From: JBEKTY01 sp049515555
GTDB taxonomy: Bacteria > Planctomycetota > Planctomycetia > Pirellulales > Thermoguttaceae
DNA length: 18,547 nucleotides
Assembly: GCA_049515555.1 (NCBI GenBank)
Contig: JBEKTY010000160.1
Location: 1 to 18,547 of the forward strand
Direction of reading: 5' to 3'
In this document: positions 5,986-13,700 of the stretch, piece by piece
Layout: each line of letters opens with the position of its first letter
Position numbering within the stretch: the first letter of the stretch is position 1
Notes under the pieces: model-generated
Database searches by the model: none
What the model was told of the DNA's origin: nothing
The model's input: the letters and a program-made list of their open reading frames with translations, nothing else
Program-made: the position numbers and the translations under genes

Positions 5986-8900
5986 ATGACTAAGCACCGC
6001 CGCTCGTTTTCTATTGCCCGTTGGGCCCATCCGTCGAAGCGCTGGGGTTCGCCGCCGCGAATGTCCCGGCACGTGGTTTTCGAGTCGCTGGAAGATCGAA
6101 GGGTATTGTCGCTCAGCCTGGCCGCGATTCCCACCGTAAGCGTGCCCGCCGGCACCGCCGTCTGCGTGGCCCTCAACGGCATCGATCCCGGCCAGACGGT
6201 GAGCTTCTCGGCCACCGGCTCGAACTATTCCCTGCTCAGCCCCGCCGTGATGCCGCAGACCAACAAGAACGTGCAGATCAACGCCGAGGTGAACGGGGCT
6301 TCACAGAGCATGACGTTCCAGTTGTTCGATAACCTGTTCCCCCTTAACGGCAGTAGTCCCAACGCCACCCTGAGCGCCATCGAGAACCTGTTCGCAAGCG
6401 GCACCTACACCGGTAAGACGTTCTACCGGGTCGCTCTGGACTCGAACAACCAGCCCTTCGTCGTGCAGGGCGGCGTGGACCCGACCACCCAACAGACGAC
6501 CTTCAAAGACCAGTTCGATCCGAACCTGCAATTCACGGGTGCGGGCGTGTTGGCCATGGCCAACAGCGGGCCGGACAGCAACACGACGGAATTCTTCATC
6601 ACGGATGAAACGACCCGGGCGCTCGACTACAACTACACGATCTTCGGCTTCCAGACGACCGGTCAAACGGTGCGGCAGCAGATCGCGGCCATGCCCGTCA
6701 ACACGACAAACGACGACCGTTTGAACACCCCGGTGACGATCAACTCCGCCTCGTTTATTACGGATACGCAGAACGGCGTGCTTATGTTGCGGGCGGCCCC
6801 GGGCACTACCGGCCAGCTCAGCGTCACGGTTACCGCCTCCGACGGCACGAACGCCCCGGTCCAGCAGACGTTTACCGTGAATGTCGTCGCCGACACGGGT
6901 CTGATCGCCGCCGACCCTTGGGCCTCGTCCGTGCCGGTGGCCCCCACTGTCAAGTTCGGCAACGGGCAGTCGAGCCTTCTGACCGCCGCCAACAATAGCA
7001 GCCCGCAGAAGGGAATCGCGCTTAACCTCGCGAACCTTACGGCCGGCGATTTAGTCACCGTCTACGCCAACGGCAACCCCATCTACAGCACGACCCCCTC
7101 CTCGTCGACGGCCAGCATTACGACCGACGGCACGAAGACGCTGGCCGACGGCAGCTACAACATCACCGTGACCCAAACGCTATTGAAGAAAACGGTGAAG
7201 TTGGTCGACGGCCGCAGCGAGGCGGCCAACGTGCCGAGCCTCGATTCGCAGCCCGTTACGCTGACGGTTTCCACCACGCCGCCTAAAATCAGCTCCGTCG
7301 CCCCCACCACCGCCACGGTCGACCAGTCGTATTCATACCAGGTGCAGGCCACCTCCATCGCCACTCCGCTCAGCTACAGCCTGGTCACGTCGCCCGCCAA
7401 CATGAGTATCTCCAACACGGGCCAGGTCACCTGGATCCCCAACAGCAGCCAAATCGGGTCGCAGGCGGTCGATCTCCGCGTGACCGACCAGGACGGCCTG
7501 AGCAGCGACCAGACGTTCACGATCGCGACGGCTGCCGCGTCGGCGACGCAGTTCCTGGTCAGTGCCCCCACGAGCATCACCGCCGGCACGTCCTTTAGCT
7601 TTACGGTCGCGGCCGAGGACCATAACGGCAACCCGGTCACGGGCTATACCGGGATGGTCCACTTCACCAGCACCGACGCTGCGGCGGTCCTGCCGTCCGA
7701 CACCACCTTGACCGACGGCGTGGGCTCCTTCAGCGTCACGTTGAACACCGCGGGCAGTCAGACGCTGACCGCCACGGACATCGCCAGCGGCTCGATTACC
7801 GGCACGAGCGGTACGATCAGCGTCAACCCCGCCGCGGCCGTCCATTTCTTAGTCAGCGGCCCGTCCAGCGCCACGGTCGGCACGGCGTTCACCCTTACGG
7901 TGACGGCCGAGGACCAGAGCGGCAACACGACCACGGACTACACCGGGACGGTCGACTTCACCAGCACCGACGCTGCCGCGGCCCTGCCGTCCGACGCCCC
8001 CTTGATCGACGGCGTGGGCACCTTCAGCGCCACGTTGAATACGGCGGGCAGCCAGACGCTGACCGCCACGGACACGGTCGACAGCACGCTCTCCGGCACG
8101 AGCAGCGCTATCGACGTGGCCGGCCCGGGCCCCCAATTCACCTCCACCGCCCCCACCACCGCCACGGTCGGCACCCAGTATTCCTACCAGGTGCAAGCCA
8201 CTTCCACTCTTCCGCTCACGTACAGTCTGGTGACTTCGCCCAGCGGCATGAGCATTTCCAGCTCCGGCCTGGTAACCTGGCTGCCCACCAGCAGCCAGAC
8301 CGGCGCGCAGGCGGTCGACGTCCGCGCCACCGATTCGGCGGGCGATGCCAACGATCAGACCTTCACGATCACGGTCGCAAGCGCCACCACGACGCCGCAA
8401 GTCTCGCTGGCGGCCGGCGTCACCGCTGCCATTCGCCTCAAGGGCGGCAAGATTGTGGTCGTGGATTCCACCGGCAACACCCTGTTCACCCAGAACGGCT
8501 CGATCGATTCACTAACCATCCTCTTCGCCGACGGCGGGAACGATCACGTCACGGTGGACTTCGCCTCCGGCGGGGTGTTCTCGCTCCCGCAGGGCCTATA
8601 CCTGGGCGGCACTTCCAGTACCAGCGCCAGCACCAACTCGCTCACCTTCCTCGGCACCGCCACCACGGCCAGCCAGAACCCGTTCGCCTTGGGCTTCGCC
8701 TCGGGCACCGAAGCCGTCTACGCCGAAGGCCTGTACTCCTATTTCTACAACCTGTCGAACGTGTCGTTCGTCGGCAGCGGCAACGACAACTACGACCTTA
8801 TCGGCAGCAGCATCCCCGTCAGCGTGACCGACAAGACCGGCTTCAACACGCTCGATTTCTCGAGCACCACGACCACCGGCTCCGGCCTTACGCTCGACCT

Positions 8901-9495
8901 GTCCAAGGCCGACGGGACCACGGCCCAGCCCATCGGCCCCTGGAGCGGCAGCACCCTGACCCTGGCCGGCACCTTCGCCGAAGTGGTCGGCACCTCCAAC
9001 GGCAACGACACGCTCACCGGCGGCAACGCGCCCATCACCATCTTTCACGCCGGCACCGGCAACTGCACGCTCATCGGCGGCAGCGGCAACAACGTCATCG
9101 TCGGCGGCGGCGGCAACAACACCATCGTCGGCGGCAAGAACACCAACCTGCTCATCGCCGGCTCCGGCAAGAGCACCATCACCGCCAAGGGCAAGGACAA
9201 CATCATCGTCGGCGGCACCACCAATATCGACGCCAACGACCAGGCCCTGATGGCCATCGTCAGCCACGGCAGCAGGAAAACCATGCTCGCCATGGCCGTT
9301 CAGCATTCGATGGCCGCCGTCCAGTCTGCCAGGGGCATGTTGAAAACGGTCAAGAACCACGCCACCGTGGCCACCTTCCTGACCGTAACCCCTAACGGCG
9401 CTAGCAATACCATCATCCGCGGCTCCGGCCACAACCTGGTCCTCGGCGCGGGTCGTTTCGGCACATCGCTGGGCAGCAGTGGCAAGCTCACCTGA
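5986..9495 (+). CDS. Exported cyclophilin / Ig-like / beta-roll surface protein
   Basis: A 1169-residue protein. Residues 1-47 form a basic leader with the planctomycete motif FESLEDRRVLS (32-42), followed by a hydrophobic stretch, implying export. Residues about 93-245 match a cyclophilin-type peptidyl-prolyl isomerase: TFYRV with R148 at the catalytic Arg position, VVQGG with Q161, GVLAMAN, TEFFIT and YTIFG. An Ig-like stretch follows (about 310-430), then putative-Ig module A1 (431-513), Big-like modules B1 (519-613) and B2 (616-711), and A2 (716-797). A Gly/Asn-rich beta-roll spans 1006-1078 (IGGSGNNVIVGGGGNNTIVGG) and resumes at 1139-1158 after a Met/Ala-rich insertion. It is probably cell-surface or secreted; the isomerase may help fold or anchor extracellular proteins, which is inference. 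The ATG at 5986 puts the basic leader directly before the motif; its Shine-Dalgarno (GCGAG) is weak. Confidence 0.88.
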   Translation: MTKHRRSFSIARWAHPSKRWGSPPRMSRHVVFESLEDRRVLSLSLAAIPTVSVPAGTAVCVALNGIDPGQTVSFSATGSNYSLLSPAVMPQTNKNVQINAEVNGASQSMTFQLFDNLFPLNGSSPNATLSAIENLFASGTYTGKTFYRVALDSNNQPFVVQGGVDPTTQQTTFKDQFDPNLQFTGAGVLAMANSGPDSNTTEFFITDETTRALDYNYTIFGFQTTGQTVRQQIAAMPVNTTNDDRLNTPVTINSASFITDTQNGVLMLRAAPGTTGQLSVTVTASDGTNAPVQQTFTVNVVADTGLIAADPWASSVPVAPTVKFGNGQSSLLTAANNSSPQKGIALNLANLTAGDLVTVYANGNPIYSTTPSSSTASITTDGTKTLADGSYNITVTQTLLKKTVKLVDGRSEAANVPSLDSQPVTLTVSTTPPKISSVAPTTATVDQSYSYQVQATSIATPLSYSLVTSPANMSISNTGQVTWIPNSSQIGSQAVDLRVTDQDGLSSDQTFTIATAAASATQFLVSAPTSITAGTSFSFTVAAEDHNGNPVTGYTGMVHFTSTDAAAVLPSDTTLTDGVGSFSVTLNTAGSQTLTATDIASGSITGTSGTISVNPAAAVHFLVSGPSSATVGTAFTLTVTAEDQSGNTTTDYTGTVDFTSTDAAAALPSDAPLIDGVGTFSATLNTAGSQTLTATDTVDSTLSGTSSAIDVAGPGPQFTSTAPTTATVGTQYSYQVQATSTLPLTYSLVTSPSGMSISSSGLVTWLPTSSQTGAQAVDVRATDSAGDANDQTFTITVASATTTPQVSLAAGVTAAIRLKGGKIVVVDSTGNTLFTQNGSIDSLTILFADGGNDHVTVDFASGGVFSLPQGLYLGGTSSTSASTNSLTFLGTATTASQNPFALGFASGTEAVYAEGLYSYFYNLSNVSFVGSGNDNYDLIGSSIPVSVTDKTGFNTLDFSSTTTTGSGLTLDLSKADGTTAQPIGPWSGSTLTLAGTFAEVVGTSNGNDTLTGGNAPITIFHAGTGNCTLIGGSGNNVIVGGGGNNTIVGGKNTNLLIAGSGKSTITAKGKDNIIVGGTTNIDANDQALMAIVSHGSRKTMLAMAVQHSMAAVQSARGMLKTVKNHATVATFLTVTPNGASNTIIRGSGHNLVLGAGRFGTSLGSSGKLT
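7276..8376 (+). repeat. Internal module repeats in A-B-B-A order
   Basis: Module A (putative Ig) is at 7276-7524 and 8131-8376; module B (Big-like) is at 7540-7824 and 7831-8118. The A copies share APTTATV, YSYQVQATS, YSLVTSP, MSIS and VTW. The B copies share GTAF/GTSF, AED, YTG, FTSTDAAA, LPSD, DGVG, LNTAGSQTLTATD and GTS. The two B copies also keep long near-identical stretches at the DNA level, for example around the ACCAGCACCGACGCTGC segment, so their duplication is fairly recent. Confidence 0.8.
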
Positions 9496-9504
9496 GCGGT
9501 CGGC

Positions 9505-9694
9505 TGGGTCGAGCGGTAGATGGGTCGAGCGTATTAGTAGGGATGGGTCGAGCGCGAGCGAGCCCCACCAGAACCACGACGGAGGACGCACGACGGGCGA
9601 CGGAGGGAAGCACTCCGGCCCGTCGTCCGTCGTCCGTCGAAAATGGTGGGGCTTTTCTGCGCTCGACCCACCCTACAAGCTCGACCCACCGTAC
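9505..9694. repeat. Nested long inverted repeat with iterated TGGGTCGAGCG arms
   Basis: TGGGTCGAGCG occurs three times on the left (9505-9515, 9521-9531, 9544-9554), and its inverse complement occurs on the right (9660-9670, and most of it at 9679-9688). A 27-base arm at 9544-9570 pairs with 9644-9670 (22 of 27). Inside it 9578-9598 pairs with 9618-9638 (19 of 21), and inside that CGGAG (9601-9605) pairs with CTCCG (9613-9617). All share nearly the same centre (about 9608), giving one hairpin of about 127 bases. It sits 3' of the surface protein and ends about 19 bases before the Shine-Dalgarno of the redoxin gene. I recall GTGGGTCGAGCG-type repeats as dispersed elements in planctomycete genomes. 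It could act as a terminator or be a mobile palindromic (MITE- or REP-like) element. Confidence 0.75.
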
Positions 9695-9712
9695 AACTAC
9701 GACACTTGCAAA

Positions 9713-9717
9713 GGAGG
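9713..9717 (+). promoter_or_regulatory. Strong Shine-Dalgarno of the redoxin gene
   Basis: AAAGGAGG with GGAGG at 9713-9717, 8 bases before the ATG at 9726. It decides the start in favour of 9726 over the in-frame ATG at 9543, whose extension would run through the inverted repeat. Confidence 0.8.
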
Positions 9718-9725
9718 CCCGTCCG

Positions 9726-10307
9726 ATGGCTGCTACCGCCAGTACGATGCGATTATCGCTGGGCGCCGAGGCGCCCCATTTCTACCTGCCCGACCCGAGC
9801 GGCCGGCCGCACTCGCTTACCGATTTCGAGGGCGCGCCGGCCCTGCTGGTCGTGTTCATGTGCAACCACTGCCCCTACGTGCAGCACGTGGCCCCGACGT
9901 TGGCCCGCCTGGCCCGCGAGTTCCAGGAGCGCGGCGTGGCCGTGGTGGGGATCAACTCGAACGACTTCCAAACCTATCCCGACGACGCGCCGCAGAAAAT
10001 GGCCGAGGAGATCGCCCGCCGCGGCTACACCTTCCCCTACCTGATCGACCAACGGCAGGACGTGGCCAAGGCCTACCAGGCCGCCTGCACGCCCGACTTC
10101 TACGTGTTCGACAAGGACCGCAAGCTCGCCTACCGGGGCCAGATGGACGGTAGCCGGCCGGGCAACGCGGTGCCGGTCACGGGCCGTGATCTGCAAGACG
10201 CCATCGAGGCCGTCCTGGCCGGCCGACCCGCGGCCAAGGACCAGCGGCCCAGCATCGGCTGCAACATCAAATGGACGCCGGGCAACGCGCCGGATTACTT
10301 CGGGTAG
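9726..10307 (+). CDS. Thioredoxin-fold redoxin (AhpC/TSA-like)
   Basis: A 193-residue thioredoxin-fold protein. LLVVFMCNHCPYV (40-52) carries a redox CXXC (C46, C49) at the end of the first core strand. VVGINSND (73-80), the cis-Pro loop CTPDFYVFD (121-129, P123) and LAYRGQMD (134-141) complete the fold as in the redoxin / thiol-disulfide family seen widely in planctomycetes. C121 and C179 are additional cysteines. It likely reduces a peroxide or a protein disulfide using thioredoxin-like electron donors; the exact substrate cannot be told. No signal peptide is evident, so a cytoplasmic location is likely. It is a single-gene unit convergent with the minus-strand calpain-like gene. The start is fixed by the strong Shine-Dalgarno. 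Confidence 0.88.
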   Translation: MAATASTMRLSLGAEAPHFYLPDPSGRPHSLTDFEGAPALLVVFMCNHCPYVQHVAPTLARLAREFQERGVAVVGINSNDFQTYPDDAPQKMAEEIARRGYTFPYLIDQRQDVAKAYQAACTPDFYVFDKDRKLAYRGQMDGSRPGNAVPVTGRDLQDAIEAVLAGRPAAKDQRPSIGCNIKWTPGNAPDYFG

Positions 10308-10636
10308 CAACCGCCTTCCAGGATTGGAGTTAAGGCATCCGGGCCTCCGGCCGCCTCTGCCGATTCCGGGCCGATGTTGCTGGAAATGTTGCTGCCGGCC
10401 GCCGCCGGGCCGGCTGTTGCCGGATGCTCGGCCCAAAGATCGTCGGCCATTTCGTCCACATCCAGGTCCACGTAGCACCGCGGCCAGTGGGATGGCGGGA
10501 ACGGGCACTGTCCAGGCCAGTGTTGGACGAGGCGAAACGCTGTCGGCGACAGCAACTCGGCAGCCTTCAAAACCACCGGTGCGGAAACGTGGACGCCAGT
10601 CGCGCAGGCTGACCTGGATTTGTCAGAAGGCGACAT
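10295..10636 (-). pseudogene. Possible gene relic (C-terminal piece), unknown family
   Basis: The 113-codon minus-strand frame starts without a ribosome-binding site and reads non-protein-like sequence for its first 35 or so residues. It then becomes plausible: HWPGQCPFPP, HWPRCYVDLDVDEMADDLW, then an Ala/Pro/Ser-rich tail ending GGCYPK. It overlaps the last codons of the redoxin gene by 13 bases. The acidic, Trp-containing block looks like a real protein segment rather than an antisense frame, since nothing is encoded opposite. I do not recognise the family. It may be the surviving C-terminus of a decayed gene, or chance. Confidence 0.25.
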
Positions 10637-10731
10637 ACTGGTTGATTCCGAGCGTCGACCACCATCTGTGACTGTCTGGGTGGCACGTGCTCCGATGCCG
10701 GCATGCAGCGATGCTTGTCACCGGCGGTTCT
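10308..10731. other. Convergent intergenic region
   Basis: 424 bases lie between the convergent redoxin and calpain-like genes. The only item of note is a minus-strand open frame (10295-10636, listed separately) that may be a gene relic. The stretch at 10335-10430 is rich in short GC palindromes (for example CCGGGCC and CCGGCCG runs), but I could not assign a terminator. Confidence 0.4.
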
Positions 10732-13700
10732 TTACAACTTGTGCTGAATCAGCAGCGAGGCTGCCAACTCGTTCCAGTTACGGCCGCTGTTGGTGTCTTC
10801 TCCGCGTTTAGCGGCGGGCCAGGCGGCCAGCATCGAGTCCAAGGCCGCCAGGTCGGCCGAATTCCTGGCGGCGGCCAGCGGTACCGCGTGGGTTGCCGGC
10901 GAGGCCGCTGCCGGGGCCTGCCCGAACTCGGTCAGCAATTTGGCGGTGCCGGGTCCGGCCGGCGGGGCTTGACGAGCTGGCGCGGGCAGGGCCGCGGCAA
11001 CCTCTACGGCCGGGGCTTGTAGCGCGCCTGCGGACGGTAACAGCGCGGCCAGTGCGGTGAGGTCGCCGGATGCCGGGCCGGCGGCGACCGGCGCCGCGGC
11101 AGCCAGCGGGGCACCCGTTGGCCGCGCTGCTGCCGCGCCGGGGGCGCTGTGCGGCGGGATGTAACTGCCGCCCGACCACCAGCCAAAGAAGTTCGCCGCG
11201 ATACTATCGGCGGGATACCAAAACAAGCCATAGTAAGGGTGGCCGGTAGTCCGGTCTACGCCGCCAATCGCGGCAATGTTGCACCCTAGCGGGTCGCCGT
11301 TATGGAAGCACAGATAGACGTCTGAGTTTGCGAAATGGGAAGCTTGAGTGCCGGCCTTTCCCCGGTCCACGTACAAGTTGCCAGAATTGTCATTCTGCTC
11401 GACATACATCATCTCCTGGTCGATCTTGATGTAGTTTCCTTTGAACATATCGCCTGCAGAGTTCAGAGGGTCCAGGGAGGTGAAGGGTAAGTGGCGGGTG
11501 TCCTTGCCGATCCCTTTCGGACCGCTCAGTTGCGCCACAGGCTCGATACCCCAGGGATTGTAGATCAAGTAATTACCCCCACTCCTGCCCAGCACCGACA
11601 TAAAGTGCTGGCCGGGGATCATTACGTCGGCGGGAGTGCCGGGTGTGGCAAGGTTGACGAAGTCGCCATTATCCAAGGCGGTGTTAATGGCGTTAATGGC
11701 GCTGGTGTTGATCGGAAGGCCGCCATTACCGCCGCATTCGGTGCAGTTCGTCAACATGGCGAAGCTCCCCGGCCTCCTGTCGTAGGCATATTCCGTGTTG
11801 TACTCGGCAAACGCCTTCATCATCAGGGCCGGCCAGAGCACGCCGTCGAACACCCCCGTAAACTTTATGTTGCCCATGCAGTCGTGGGGCAGTTTGTCGT
11901 CGATGGTCACGTAGACGGTCGGGAAGGGCCCGTCCTGCTCGGCGTTGCCTCTGCCGTTGCTGTCGTCGTAGATGCGGACCGTATAGGTGTCATTGCTGCT
12001 GTGCCAGTCAAACGCGCTCTGGATCGCCTTAGGATCGAGGTAGGCCACCTCGGCCATCGTCGCCGCCGGTCCGCAGGAGGGCAGGTTGCCTTCACAGACG
12101 TCGGTGCATAGCGGAACGCCGTCCGGGCCGAAAAGGCTGCTGTTGGGGACAGAGCCGAACGTGTCGCCGCTTGTCGGGGTATAGTAGCCCGGCTGCGGCA
12201 GGGTTCCCGGGTAAACGGTTCCCAAGAACCACTGGTCGACCAGCGCGGCAAGCTGCGCCGAATCCCCCTCACCCACCGAGGAGCCGTCGCCAAGTGCCGG
12301 GCCGGCCGTGGTGGGAACCGCCATGCTCGGGTTGTCCGTGCAGTACCTCGCCAGGAAGGTGACGTCGTCAGGGATTGGATCGGCGACCTGGGTCGCCAGG
12401 TACTGCACCTCGGCGGTCAGCTTCAGGTAGTTAGAGGCGCCGCCGCCGGCGAGCGTCTTCAGATCTGTAGAAATGTTGGTCTCCTCGGTCGAGGCGTTCG
12501 AGCCCGGGGTCTTCTCGTACGCGCCCAACTGCGCCAACTCGATCTCTGCGTCCTGGAAGATACCCAACATGTCGGAGTACGTCAGAGTTCCATCTTTGTT
12601 GAAATCGGCCACGGCCAGTTGCTGTATCCCCGGGTCGAGGAGCTTCACATTCTTGCTGAAGTTGGCCGGGACGGCCTTGGCCTTGAGCTTGACCGGGCCG
12701 CTATGGCCCGTGGGGGTCGGGTCTACCGAGGTCTCTGTGACCATGATCTTAATCGGGCCGGCCACCGAAGCGGAACCGACCAGGTTCAGGAAGACGCTGA
12801 ACTTGCCGGTGGGGCTACTGGGCTCCATGGCGGGATTCAGAGATAGGGGGAAGGAGACGGAGGCCGGCGACACGTAGACGTTCTGAGTGTCGGTCGAAAG
12901 GGTAACCTTAAACGGGCCGTGGACAGCATTATCAGTGGTTGGGTTGTTCCACTGGTCCTCGGGTGTGATGCTGAGCGTGAACGGCTTGCAGGCAGTCGCG
13001 CTCCCGGAAGAAGCGGTGACGATAAAGTGAGTCGCCACGCCTGCAAAAATGGCAAATTTGGGAGCGGCGGCCACCTTGGCGGGTGGGCTGAAATAACTTG
13101 AGGTCACAGTAAGCGTGACCGACTTGGAGAGCTTGTCAAGGGTTGTGGTGGACACGATGGCAAGGGGATCCGACGCGCTGCCGGCAAAAGGGGTACTCGT
13201 CACCGGCTGCTTGTCGCCGCTGGCAACGCTGAGGTTGCTGGCCAGGAGTCCAGCGGCTGAGGTCTCGTTGCCGTATTTATCCCAGGCCCTGACGGTGAGC
13301 GGGAAACCCACTCCGGCGTTGTTGTAGCTCTCTTGCAGCCCGCCTTTTTTTACTACCTCTGTCCGAACGCCGGCGGCGGCGGTGATCGACCATGGCCACG
13401 CCGGCGTGACCGTGAGACCGGTGCTTCCGTTGGCATTACCCTGCCCACCCGAGCCCTGCTGCTGAGCGGTCAGCGTGACTGGTCCCGCCGTATTCAGGTT
13501 GAAGGTTACTGTGGCCTTGCCGTTTTCCAAGGGAATGATGGGATCGGTGGAGTCCGCCACAGATACGGGAGGCTGCCCGACCGTAATTCCGTACAGCATC
13601 TGGCCACCGGCCGAGAGCTTGACGCTTCCGTTGTCGCCGGTGCACGTATCGCGCCAGTTATCCTGGGCCGTTAACGAGACGGTGAACGGGACGCCGGCGG

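Noticed and set aside
7333..8400. Two long minus-strand frames opposite the Ig modules
   Set aside because: They are shadows of the duplicated A and B modules and are themselves repeated only because the sense modules are.
8596..9591. 331-residue minus-strand open frame rich in Gly, Ala and Val
   Set aside because: It is a mirror of the Gly/Asn-rich beta-roll coding sequence; GC-rich repeats leave the opposite strand open. It also runs through the inverted repeat.
9753..10508. 251-residue minus-strand open frame
   Set aside because: It lies opposite the redoxin gene, which has CXXC, a cis-Pro loop and a strong Shine-Dalgarno. The antisense product is compositionally odd.
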